Shown here: positions 8,783 to 16,972 of the stretch, in pieces
Numbering within the stretch: the first letter of the stretch is position 1
Layout of the letters: each line of letters begins with the position of its first letter
Source of the DNA: JAAXQD01 sp963790095
Lineage (GTDB): Bacteria > Desulfobacterota > Desulfobacteria > Desulfobacterales > UBA11574
Direction of reading: 5' to 3'
DNA length: 64,000 nt
Assembly (NCBI GenBank): GCA_963790095.1
Contig: CAWBNO010000020.1
Coordinates: 186,001-250,000, forward strand
The notes under the pieces: model-generated
What the model was told of the DNA's origin: nothing
The model's input: the letters and a program-made list of their open reading frames with translations, nothing else
Database searches by the model: none
Translations under genes and position numbers: made by a program

Positions 8783-8811
8783 TTGACACATAATCAGATT
8801 TTTGCCATAAA
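8783..8811 (+). promoter_or_regulatory. Promoter of the aspartate-carbamoyltransferase-like gene
   Basis: TTGACA at 8783-8788 and CATAAA at 8806-8811, 17 bp apart. The segment TTTTTGCCATAA resembles the argG promoter. The leader would be about 100 nt. Confidence 0.5.
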
Positions 8812-8919
8812 TTGATGTCGCAAAGCAGACCCATGTTTTTTCCAGGCGGCGCTTGTGTTGCTTAAAAAGGGAGAGCAGATACAGCACTTAAACCCAACCT
8901 ATCCCTCGAGGTGAATAAA

Positions 8920-10002
8920 ATGAACGGATCAGTAGAACAAACTCGTCAAACATACCAAGGGTGGGATGAGTTCTACAATAAGGATGTCGATGAAAAATTA
9001 GATTTTTTCGAGGTAAACGGCAGATTGTTTGATGTGATTTTTGCCCAGCAGTTTGATAGACCGTTCATGGACTATTTGTGTAGGATCGCAGACATGATCC
9101 GGTCGTTGGCCCAAACGAAAATGGGCCAGGAAAAACTCAGACATCTTTTACCCCATAAACGGGCCATGCTGTATTTTGTTCAGCCCTCAACGCGGACCTT
9201 TCTGTCTTTCCAAAATGCATGTTACATTCTGGGACTGAGCGTTTCCGAAAGTCGGGGAACGTCAACAAGCTCCGAGGTCAAAGGTGAATCGTCGGAAGAC
9301 ACCATTCGCACGTTTGCCAGTTATGTAGATTTGATTATTTCCAGGCACCCGGAAGCCGGATTTGCCGAAAAAACCGCCTGGGTCCTGAATCAAACCGATC
9401 GTCCCGTTCCTATTTTAAACGGGGGCTCGGGACCGGATCAACATCCGACCCAAGCCCTGTTGGATATTTATACGCTGGAAAGATCATTTCAAGACATCGG
9501 CGGTTTGGACGGCAAAAAGATTGCTATGGTCGGTGATTTAAAACGCGGACGAACCGTTCGTTCCCTGAGTTATCTGATGAAAAATTATAACGACGTAAGC
9601 TTGTACTTTGTTTCACCGGATATATTCAGAATGAAAGACGACATCAAAAAATTTTTGGAGAAGCACGACATTCCCTATCATGAAACCGATGATTTCGAAA
9701 GCGTTATGCCGCTGGTGGACGCCATTTACATGACCAGAATTCAGAAAGAATATTCTGACGACCCTTCAGGCGAAGCCGACAACTATCCCGAGTTCCATTT
9801 CAAGAAAGAACACCTGTCCATCATTCAGCCGCACTGCACCATCATGCACCCACTTCCCCGGCGATATGAAATAGAAGTGGAAGTGGATAATGATCCGCGG
9901 GCCGCCTACTGGCGGCAGGAGCGAAACGGGATGTGGATTCGGGCCGCTTTGATAGCCTATATTTTCAGGGTTGAATCGGAAATCTTTGCGGAATTTTCCT
10001 GA
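8920..10002 (+). CDS. Aspartate carbamoyltransferase-like protein with N-terminal extension
   Basis: A 360-residue carbamoyltransferase. The carbamoyl-phosphate loop is QPSTRTFLSF, followed by SSEVKGES (the Ser/Lys loop that reaches from the neighbouring subunit in aspartate transcarbamoylases), DQHPTQALLDIYTL, VGDLKRGRTVRSL, and MHPLPRRYEIEVEVD. These fit PyrB better than ornithine transcarbamoylase, whose signature is HCLPAFH. About 60 extra N-terminal residues are present compared with PyrB. Start ATG 8920 follows GAGGTG; GTG 8911 is an alternative. It may be a paralogue serving the adjacent carbamoyl-phosphate island rather than pyrimidine synthesis; no pyrI or pyrC is nearby. Confidence 0.8.
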   Translation: MNGSVEQTRQTYQGWDEFYNKDVDEKLDFFEVNGRLFDVIFAQQFDRPFMDYLCRIADMIRSLAQTKMGQEKLRHLLPHKRAMLYFVQPSTRTFLSFQNACYILGLSVSESRGTSTSSEVKGESSEDTIRTFASYVDLIISRHPEAGFAEKTAWVLNQTDRPVPILNGGSGPDQHPTQALLDIYTLERSFQDIGGLDGKKIAMVGDLKRGRTVRSLSYLMKNYNDVSLYFVSPDIFRMKDDIKKFLEKHDIPYHETDDFESVMPLVDAIYMTRIQKEYSDDPSGEADNYPEFHFKKEHLSIIQPHCTIMHPLPRRYEIEVEVDNDPRAAYWRQERNGMWIRAALIAYIFRVESEIFAEFS

Positions 10003-10003
10003 T

Positions 10004-10042
10004 GGGCTAGAAAATTAAATAAAAATAAATTTTTCTTTAGCC
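10004..10042. terminator. Possible bidirectional terminator hairpin
   Basis: Between two converging genes, GGCTAGAAAATT can pair imperfectly with AATTTTTCTTTAGCC around an AT-rich loop. There is no clean T-run, so it is a weak candidate. Confidence 0.35.
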
Positions 10043-10167
10043 TCAAATACATTATTCTTTCCTCCCCAGGAGACACGGCATTTTAATCCTAAAAAAAAGC
10101 CGGCACCTCTAAAGTCGGATACGTATGCCCCCTGTTCATCGAATTTGACCGGCAATAAAACAACTGG

Positions 10168-11097
10168 TCACTTGTTCAATGAATTTTCCAGGCTCAGCAG
10201 TTGCTCTTTGAACCAAATGTGTGCAGGATCTTTTTCATACAGCGGATGCCAAATCAGATTGAGTTGAAAATTTGGAGGATTATTCGGAAGCTCCACCAGC
10301 CTTAACGCCATGATCTCGGCCAGTTTCTTTGCCATGCGGCGAGGCAGGGTCATGATGTAATCGGTCTCGGCCAGAATCAGGGCGGCGGGTAAGAAAGCTG
10401 CGGTGCTAACGCTGTATATTCTCTGAACATTTTGTTTTTCAAGCCAGTTATCCAAAATTCCAAATTTAAATGGGGAGCCCAAAATGGAAAGTAAAATATG
10501 GGGTATTTCAGCAAACTGTTCGAGGGAAACAGAGGGACCGACCTTTTTGTTTTCTTTCCGAACAAGGCATACCAATGAGTCCTTAATCCAAATCCGACTC
10601 GTCAGGTTTTTTGGGATATCCATAAGGCTTTCAACGCCGATGACAAAATCGATCTCGCCGGTGGTGAGTTTGGATTCGGGAAGTTCATGGGACAGTATTT
10701 CAGCTGCGACAGTGCAATGGGGCGCAACTTTTTCCAGATGGGCCATAAGTTTGGGCATCATCAGGCATTCAAAATATTCGGTACAATACAGAACGAACTT
10801 TCTGTCAGAGGTCAGGGGGGCAAAGTCTTTTTGTGTATAAATGGTGCGATTTATTCGGTTGAGCATCTCTCTGACCGGCACCTCCATTTCAAGGGCCCGT
10901 GGGGTGGGCATCATCCCTTGTTCCGTCCGCATCAAAATGGGATCGTCCAGCAGGGTGCGCAAACGGCTCAGGGCATGGCTCATTCCGGATTGGCTTAAAA
11001 ACACCTTTTCAGCAGCTTTGGATACATTGCGCTCGCTCATCAGAGCATCAAAGCAAACCAATAGATTCAAGTCGAAGTTTCGAAGATTAATTCTCAT
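10168..11097 (-). CDS. LysR-family transcriptional regulator
   Basis: A 309-residue LysR regulator with an N-terminal winged helix-turn-helix (NLLVCFDALMSERNVSKAAE, then LSQSGMSHALSRLRTLL) and an effector-binding domain from about residue 90. The fold and lengths resemble the NodD/LeuO branch. It is transcribed away from the carbamate-kinase gene set across a 712-bp divergent region with two repeated promoters, the usual arrangement for a LysR protein controlling the neighbouring operon. The inducer is unknown; arginine, ornithine or the transported substrate are candidates. Confidence 0.9.
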   Translation of the reverse strand: MRINLRNFDLNLLVCFDALMSERNVSKAAEKVFLSQSGMSHALSRLRTLLDDPILMRTEQGMMPTPRALEMEVPVREMLNRINRTIYTQKDFAPLTSDRKFVLYCTEYFECLMMPKLMAHLEKVAPHCTVAAEILSHELPESKLTTGEIDFVIGVESLMDIPKNLTSRIWIKDSLVCLVRKENKKVGPSVSLEQFAEIPHILLSILGSPFKFGILDNWLEKQNVQRIYSVSTAAFLPAALILAETDYIMTLPRRMAKKLAEIMALRLVELPNNPPNFQLNLIWHPLYEKDPAHIWFKEQLLSLENSLNK

Positions 11098-11281
11098 GAT
11101 CGTATTTCATCCTCTCGGGTGTTCATCCGGAAATGGCATTATTGCCCGCCGCTCAGGTATTGTGGAATCACCCTATCACATAGAATTCCGAATTTAAACA
11201 GGTGATCCCGGGCAGACGGCCGAACCTGAAAATGCCCATTGCATCGGGCAATGAATATGTTGTTGTCTACCCTAAACATGT

Positions 11282-11342
11282 ACGAAATTAATTCAGTCTA
11301 TGAGTGCAATGAACTTGACACATATGTCAAGGACTTTTATAC
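11282..11342 (+). promoter_or_regulatory. Promoter repeat unit 1
   Basis: First copy of a 61-bp direct repeat starting ACGAAATTAATT. It contains TTGACA (11315-11320), 17 bp, then TATACA (11338-11343). TTGACA-CATA-TGTCAA forms a small inverted repeat over the -35 region, a possible operator for the divergent LysR protein. Confidence 0.65.
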
Positions 11343-11446
11343 ATCGCTTCGGCAATAAACATGTGCGATATTCATTTGGATGGTGAATGCAGCGATCTTG
11401 TCCCGCATGGTGAGGCAGTTATACTGCGACTCAGGCTCGGATATGC

Positions 11447-11508
11447 ACGAAATTAATTTCGATTATGAGTACAATGAACTTGACCGATGTGTTAAACTTT
11501 TTTATACG
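11447..11508 (+). promoter_or_regulatory. Promoter repeat unit 2
   Basis: Second copy, 165 bp downstream of the first, starting ACGAAATTAATTTCGATTAT. It has TTGACC (11480-11485), 17 bp, TATACG (11503-11508). The sequence between and after the two units differs, so only the promoter module is duplicated. It leaves a leader of about 295 nt before carbamate kinase. Confidence 0.65.
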
Positions 11509-11809
11509 GGCTACAAGCAGTATAAGGTTTACATCCAAATGTGCAAAAAATGTGCAAAAAGTTTTGCACATGTTCATTTCTGCAAAGGGCTCTTTTTAAA
11601 ACAATTAAAAGGATCATACCCTGACTACTCAAATCACCCATGGTAACATAATATTTATGTCGGCGAATTTCGGAACGGCTTGCGAGGCAACACCTGCGAG
11701 GTGTCTGCAGACCGTCGGGATCATTTCGACAGACTGCGTTGAAGTTGATGGTGTTTGACGGCTGCGATGCCTTCGACAATGATTACATGGAAACATAGGA
11801 GATGAATAT
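11509..11809 (+). other. Long leader before carbamate kinase
   Basis: No confident gene. It contains an inverted repeat around 11538-11570 (ATGTGCAAAAAATGTGCAAAAAGTTTTGCACAT read in pieces: ATGTGCAAAA pairs with TTTTGCACAT), which would form a hairpin in the transcript. I do not recognise a guanidine or other known riboswitch here. Confidence 0.4.
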
Positions 11810-12742
11810 ATGACCGATAAAAAACCGATACTGTTAATTGCATTGGGAGGGAACGCTCTGATAAAAAAAGGGCAAACCGGCACTGCAGATCAACAGTTTG
11901 AAAATCTCAGTCTCCCCATGAAGCAGATCGCTGAACTTTCCAGAAAGTACAGGCTTGTGATTACACACGGTAACGGCCCCCAGGTGGGCAATCTGCTGCT
12001 GCAGCAGGAGAGCTGTGATGAAGTTCCGAAAATGCCCTTGGAGGTAATCGGCGCCATGACCCAGGGACAGATCGGCTATATGATTGAATCTTCTCTAGAC
12101 ACGGCACTGATGGAAATGGGGGTTGATGAAGAACAAGACTTTGTATCCCTCATCACTTACGTGGTTGTGGATGAAAACGATCCGGCATTTCAAAATCCAA
12201 CCAAACCCATCGGCCCGTTTTACACCGAAGCAGAGGCGGCGAAGCTGTCGTACAACCTCGTCAAAACTGACAAGGGGTACCGGCGGGTGGTGGCGTCCCC
12301 TAAGCCAGTGGCCATCGTGGAACGCAAGGAGATAAAAAAGCTCATCGATATGGACTTTATCGTCATTTGTTGTGGCGGCGGCGGAATACCGGTGGTCCGG
12401 AAGGAACGAAGGTTCAGCGGCGTGGAAGCGGTGATCGACAAGGATCTGGCGAGCTCGGTCCTGGCTCGGGAAATAAACGCAGATATCTTTATCGTGGCGT
12501 CAGATGTTGAAGGCGCTGCCGTGGACTGGGGAAAGCCCGAGCAGAGGATTCTACGAAAAGTCGCCTTATCGGAAATCAGGGAATATGTTGAAGCAGGTCA
12601 TTTCCCGGCAGGATCCATGGGCCCCAAAGTAGACTCAGTTATCCAGTTCGCCGAAAGTACGGGAAAACGCTGCATTATCTGCAAGTTGGATGATATCCAA
12701 AAAGCGGTTGAAGGCGCTGCCGGAACCGAAATCAGCCAATAA
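11810..12742 (+). CDS. arcC: Carbamate kinase
   Basis: Transfers the phosphate of carbamoyl phosphate to ADP, giving ATP, ammonia and CO2: the energy-yielding end of arginine or citrulline fermentation. The 310-residue protein of the amino-acid kinase fold has IALGGNALIKKG (residues 9-20), THGNGPQVGNLLLQQE, CCGGGGIPVV and AGSMGPKVDSVIQF, all family signatures. AGGAG precedes ATG 11810. It is the first gene of a plus-strand set with a cDPG-synthetase-like protein, ornithine carbamoyltransferase and an amidinotransferase. Identity is secure. Confidence 0.96.
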   Translation: MTDKKPILLIALGGNALIKKGQTGTADQQFENLSLPMKQIAELSRKYRLVITHGNGPQVGNLLLQQESCDEVPKMPLEVIGAMTQGQIGYMIESSLDTALMEMGVDEEQDFVSLITYVVVDENDPAFQNPTKPIGPFYTEAEAAKLSYNLVKTDKGYRRVVASPKPVAIVERKEIKKLIDMDFIVICCGGGGIPVVRKERRFSGVEAVIDKDLASSVLAREINADIFIVASDVEGAAVDWGKPEQRILRKVALSEIREYVEAGHFPAGSMGPKVDSVIQFAESTGKRCIICKLDDIQKAVEGAAGTEISQ

Positions 12743-12907
12743 GGTGTCGTAACATAAAAATCAAATACATCAGGTCTTTGGTTTTAAGACGGAAGGGTTT
12801 GTGAAACATTAAAAAAGGACTTGGGTTAAAATCGGCCAATACCATATTATAAAACCGCCGGCCGACGCTAAAAACAAGCCCTGACAATTCATTTAATCGG
12901 AGGAAAA

Positions 12908-14248
12908 ATGTCGAAGAAAAAAGTAATCATTATCGGTGCGGCCGGAAGAGACTTCCATAATTTCAATACCTATTACAGGGGCAATGAAGATTACGACGTG
13001 GTCGCCTTTACCGCGGCACAGATCCCGGACATCGAAGGTCGAAAATACCCTGCCGAACTGGCTGGTGAACTGTATCCGAAAGGTATTCCCATCTATGCCG
13101 AAGAAGAACTTGAAAAATTGATCAAGGAACTGGACGTCGATGACTGTGTATTTTCTTACAGTGATGTTTCGTATCAGCACGTCATGAGCATGAGTTCCGT
13201 TGTTGCCGCCGCGGGCGCCAACTTTGTCCTGCTGGGACCGGGAGACACCCAGATCAAAAGCAGCAAGCCGGTCATTTCCGTGGGTGCTGTCCGAACCGGC
13301 TGCGGGAAAAGCCAGACTTCCCGGAGAATCATTGAGATACTCATGGAAAAAGGATTGAAAGTTGTTGCCATCCGGCATCCGATGCCCTATGGCGATATTG
13401 CTGCCCAGAAGGTCATGCGCTTCGCCAGTGTCGAGGATATCGATAAAAACAAGTGCACCGTCGAAGAGATGGAAGAGTATGAACCCCACGTGATTCGCGG
13501 AAACGTAATCTACTCCGGCGTTGACTACGAAGCCATCGTCAGAGCCGCTGAAAATGATCCTGACGGCTGTGATGTGGTGCTGTGGGACGGTGGGAACAAT
13601 GACTTTCCGTTCTACAAATCAGATCTGCATGTTACCGTTGTCGATCCCCATCGTCCGGGTCACGAACTGACTTATTATCCCGGAGAAACCACCTTGCGGC
13701 TGGCGGACGTTGTCGTGATCAACAAAATAGACAGTGCAGATGGCGCCGATATCAACATTGTTAGAAAAAACGTGGCTGCCGTAAATCCGGACGCCATCGT
13801 GATTGACGCGGCGTCTACCATTAAAGTCGAAGATCCTTGGGTGATCAAGGGTAAAAAAGTTCTGGTGGTGGAAGACGGTCCCACCCTCACACACGGTGAG
13901 ATGAAAATCGGAGCCGGTGTGGTTGCCGCTGAAAAGTTCGGCGCAGCCGGGCTGGTGGATCCCAGGCCTTACACTGTGGGCAGATTGACGGAGACGTTTG
14001 AAAAGTATCCTGGAATCGGAACGCTGCTTCCTGCCATGGGATACGGCGAAGTGCAGTTAAAGGACATGGAAACCACCATCAACAATACCGAATGTGATGC
14101 TGTTGTGGTGGCGACGCCCATCGATCTGAACCGGATCATTAAGATCAACAAACCGAATACAAGGGTATTTTATGACTTGCAGGAAATAGGATCACCCAAC
14201 TTTGAAGAGGTCCTGGCCGATTTCGGCAAAAAACACAATCTGTTTTAA
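12908..14248 (+). CDS. Cyclic 2,3-diphosphoglycerate synthetase-like P-loop protein
   Basis: A 446-residue protein of the COG2403 type. An N-terminal Rossmann-like region (VIIIGAAGRDFHNFNTYYRG) is followed by a P-loop (GAVRTGCGKSQTSR, from about residue 126), a Walker-B-like VVLWDGGNNDFPF and VVINKIDSADG. The characterised archaeal relative closes 2,3-diphosphoglycerate to the cyclic form with ATP. No thermoadaptation genes are nearby; instead it lies between carbamate kinase and ornithine carbamoyltransferase, 165 bp after the former, so a different role linked to carbamoyl phosphate or guanidino metabolism is likely. GGAGGAAAA precedes the ATG. Family confident, reaction unknown. Confidence 0.8.
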   Translation: MSKKKVIIIGAAGRDFHNFNTYYRGNEDYDVVAFTAAQIPDIEGRKYPAELAGELYPKGIPIYAEEELEKLIKELDVDDCVFSYSDVSYQHVMSMSSVVAAAGANFVLLGPGDTQIKSSKPVISVGAVRTGCGKSQTSRRIIEILMEKGLKVVAIRHPMPYGDIAAQKVMRFASVEDIDKNKCTVEEMEEYEPHVIRGNVIYSGVDYEAIVRAAENDPDGCDVVLWDGGNNDFPFYKSDLHVTVVDPHRPGHELTYYPGETTLRLADVVVINKIDSADGADINIVRKNVAAVNPDAIVIDAASTIKVEDPWVIKGKKVLVVEDGPTLTHGEMKIGAGVVAAEKFGAAGLVDPRPYTVGRLTETFEKYPGIGTLLPAMGYGEVQLKDMETTINNTECDAVVVATPIDLNRIIKINKPNTRVFYDLQEIGSPNFEEVLADFGKKHNLF

Positions 14249-14269
14249 GTCATTACCCATTATATATGG

Positions 14270-14292
14270 GGGCGGCACCATGGGTGCCGCCC
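14270..14292. promoter_or_regulatory. Intergenic hairpin between cDPGS-like gene and argF
   Basis: A perfect 10-bp stem, GGGCGGCACC (14270-14279) and GGTGCCGCCC (14283-14292), with a 3-nt loop and no T-run. It more likely marks RNA processing or stability within an operon than full termination. Confidence 0.5.
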
Positions 14293-14338
14293 TCAACTAT
14301 GAGTTACTTCAATGGAGTATTTATGAAAGGAGTCGACC

Positions 14339-15340
14339 ATGGCTTTTAATTTGAGAAACAGGCACTTTTTGAAGCTTTTGGATTTCAGCCCACAGGAAAT
14401 CCGGTTTCTGCTGGATCTTTCCATCGATCTGAAAAAGGCAAAATATACCGGAATAGAACAACCCCGATTGACCGGTAAAAATATCGCCCTGATTTTCGAA
14501 AAATCCTCCACCCGGACCCGGTGCGCTTTTGAAGTGGCGTCTTACGATCAGGGCGCAAAGGTGACCTACCTGGGACCCACCGGTTCTCAGCTGGGAACCA
14601 AGGAAACCATGAAAGATACGGCCAGGGTTCTTGGCAGGATGTATGACGGTATCGAGTATCGTGGTTTCGCACAGGAGAAAGTCGAAGAACTGGCGAAATA
14701 CGCAGGCGTTCCTGTTTGGAACGGCCTCACCAACGAGTTCCATCCCACACAGGTTCTTGCGGATTTTATGACCATGATGGAGCATTCCGACAAACCGTTG
14801 CACCAGGTCAAGTTCGCCTACCTGGGCGACGCGCGGAACAATATGGGCAATTCTCTTCTGGTGGGTGCTGCGAAGATGGGCATGGATTTTCGTTCGGTTG
14901 CGCCCAAGTCGGTTCAGCCCACCGGAGAAATCCTAGACGCCGCCCATAAAATTGCCGCTGAAACCGGCGCCAAACTTCTGATTACGGATGATTTGAAGGC
15001 CGGCGTCAAGGACTGCGATTTTCTTTACTCGGACGTCTGGGTCTCCATGGGTGAGCCGGACGAGGTGTGGAAAGAGAGAATCGAGCTTTTGACACCTTAC
15101 CAGGTCAATCAGGCGGCCATGGATCTCACCGGCAACCCGAAGGTGAAATACATGCACTGTCTCCCGGCGTTCCACAACCGGGATACCGTTATCGGTGAAG
15201 AGATCTACCAGAAATTCGGTTTGGAGGGCATGGAAGTGACCGAAGAGGTCTTTGAGTCCGAGGCATCCATTGTCTTTGACGAGGCCGAAAACAGGATCCA
15301 TACCATCAAGGCCGTCATGGTGGCGACCCTGGGAGACTGA
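14339..15340 (+). CDS. argF: Ornithine carbamoyltransferase
   Basis: Interconverts ornithine plus carbamoyl phosphate and citrulline plus phosphate. The 333-residue protein has the carbamoyl-phosphate site FEKSSTRTRCAFE (about residues 54-66), the FHPTQVLADFMTM motif, the ornithine loop SDVWVSMGEP and HCLPAFHNRD. Its length and sequence resemble the E. coli ArgF/ArcB group. AAAGGAG precedes ATG 14339. Being placed with carbamate kinase suggests the catabolic direction (citrulline to ornithine), where it would be called ArcB; the sequence alone cannot settle direction. Confidence 0.95.
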   Translation: MAFNLRNRHFLKLLDFSPQEIRFLLDLSIDLKKAKYTGIEQPRLTGKNIALIFEKSSTRTRCAFEVASYDQGAKVTYLGPTGSQLGTKETMKDTARVLGRMYDGIEYRGFAQEKVEELAKYAGVPVWNGLTNEFHPTQVLADFMTMMEHSDKPLHQVKFAYLGDARNNMGNSLLVGAAKMGMDFRSVAPKSVQPTGEILDAAHKIAAETGAKLLITDDLKAGVKDCDFLYSDVWVSMGEPDEVWKERIELLTPYQVNQAAMDLTGNPKVKYMHCLPAFHNRDTVIGEEIYQKFGLEGMEVTEEVFESEASIVFDEAENRIHTIKAVMVATLGD

Positions 15341-15488
15341 TGGTATCAGTGTCGGTATGGCAGCTAGATATTAGGTTGTTTTATGTCAGTAATACGCTAA
15401 GATGGTGTTCATCTTGGCCGGAGGAACAGAACAATGTAACAATGCACCATGGGGTGCAACAACAAGATGTAACGAAGGAGGTACCGTA

Positions 15489-16799
15489 ATGACGGAAAAA
15501 TCGAAACCGAAAGTCAAGAAGGAAGAGTACGATGTGGTACTCCAAGGACAACCAGCGGTTAAGCCGATGGTTGTATCACAGCGGGAGGGGGAACCATTCA
15601 GGGTATGGTCTCCGGATGAGTTCTCCCGGTTGAAGCGGGTCCTCATCGGCAGACCGGAGGGAACCAACATGCCGGCCCCCGAATGGGCTTGGCGGTACGA
15701 TGTTCCTGGTTGCAAGCTACCCAGTCATATGCCTTTTCCCCAAGACATGGTGGATGCAGCCAACGAGCAGATGGACTATTTCGTGAAAACGCTCGAAAAC
15801 CGGGGAATTCTCGTTGACAGAATCCCGATTCTGCCGATGATGATGAACCGACCGTTCATGAGTCCCATCGGCTGGGGACAGCTGAACATGCACGGGGTCA
15901 ACAATGTGCGTGACGTAAGTTTGGTTCACGGCCACGTCATTGTCGACGCGCCAACGGTTCGACGGACCCGCGTTTTTGAGCGGTTCAACCTGCGGCCGTA
16001 CTTCAACCTACTCGCCAAGGAAGACTCCAGCTGTTATCACACGTCAGCTCCCTTCCCGATGCTGACAGATGAAACCTACGACGTGGACTACTATCACGAC
16101 CGGACAAAACGAACTGACGAAGAACAGCGGGAGATGTTGCTGGCGGCCCAGTTCCAGCAAAAAAACGGGGAATTTCCCTGGGAATCCCTCTGGGACGGCG
16201 CTGACATCTGGAGCCTCGGCAAAGACATGTTCTACCAGCGCTCAGCAGTCGGCAACCATGCGGGCGAAGATTGGCTGCGGCGGTTCTGCAGAGAGCACGG
16301 ATTCCGTTTCCACGGCGTAACGTTTGATACGCCGGTCAACAGTGACCGGCCGACCAACTTCCACCCGTGGCACATCGACGTGAACATGTGTACGCCGCGG
16401 CCTGGTCTGGTCATCATCAACGAGGATTGGCCCCCGGTTGATGAAGGGTTCACCCAGCTCTTCAAACAGAACGACTGGGAAGTCGTGGTGGGCGCCCGGC
16501 CAACCCGTGTTCACAAGAACGACATTTACCTGACCGGGTTGTACGAGGGTAAATCCTGGATCTCCCTTAACACATTCAGTATTGACGAGAACGTGATGTG
16601 TGTGGAAGCCGGCGAAACAGCTTTCATGGAACAGCTCGACGGGCTGGGCGTGGAAGTGATTCCGATTCCGTACGAAAAGGTGATCCCATTCGGCGGCGCC
16701 CTGCACTGCACCACGCTCGATATCGAGCGAGACACCGGCGAGAAGGGCGAGAGAGGGGAATACGAAGATTACTTCCCGAAACAGATCGAAGGTTATTAA
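15489..16799 (+). CDS. Amidinotransferase (arginine:glycine amidinotransferase homologue)
   Basis: A 436-residue member of the guanidino-group-modifying superfamily. It aligns through its length with arginine:glycine amidinotransferase (AGAT), and the triad is intact: Asp246 in SLGKDMFYQRS, His295 in HPWHIDVNM, Cys407 in GGALHCTTLDIERD. Such enzymes move an amidino group from arginine via a cysteine intermediate; relatives hydrolyse it (deiminases). AAGGAGGT precedes ATG 15489; an in-frame ATG at 15402 lies in a hairpin-rich leader and is unlikely. It follows ornithine carbamoyltransferase, which would use its ornithine product or supply its acceptor. Acceptor or donor specificity is unknown. 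Confidence 0.85.
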   Translation: MTEKSKPKVKKEEYDVVLQGQPAVKPMVVSQREGEPFRVWSPDEFSRLKRVLIGRPEGTNMPAPEWAWRYDVPGCKLPSHMPFPQDMVDAANEQMDYFVKTLENRGILVDRIPILPMMMNRPFMSPIGWGQLNMHGVNNVRDVSLVHGHVIVDAPTVRRTRVFERFNLRPYFNLLAKEDSSCYHTSAPFPMLTDETYDVDYYHDRTKRTDEEQREMLLAAQFQQKNGEFPWESLWDGADIWSLGKDMFYQRSAVGNHAGEDWLRRFCREHGFRFHGVTFDTPVNSDRPTNFHPWHIDVNMCTPRPGLVIINEDWPPVDEGFTQLFKQNDWEVVVGARPTRVHKNDIYLTGLYEGKSWISLNTFSIDENVMCVEAGETAFMEQLDGLGVEVIPIPYEKVIPFGGALHCTTLDIERDTGEKGERGEYEDYFPKQIEGY

Positions 16800-16972
16800 T
16801 AAAAACGTAACCAATAGATAGTTTTTTCAATCTATTAGAATAGTTAGAAAAACCCAACAGGTAAAATGGATCTTATCTCTGGGGCCTTGAACAAGCCATA
16901 GAAAAGATCGTTTTTGGGAGACAGGGATTTGATCCATTAGTTAAATTAAAAAATGAAGGAGGTATTTAGATT

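Noticed and set aside
11380..11646. 88-codon frame between LysR and carbamate kinase
   Set aside because: It spans the second promoter repeat and a hairpin, has no ribosome site, and resembles no family.
11509..15488. Guanidine or mini-ykkC riboswitch in the island leaders
   Set aside because: Hairpins exist, but I cannot find the conserved ACGR-loop pair or ykkC core.
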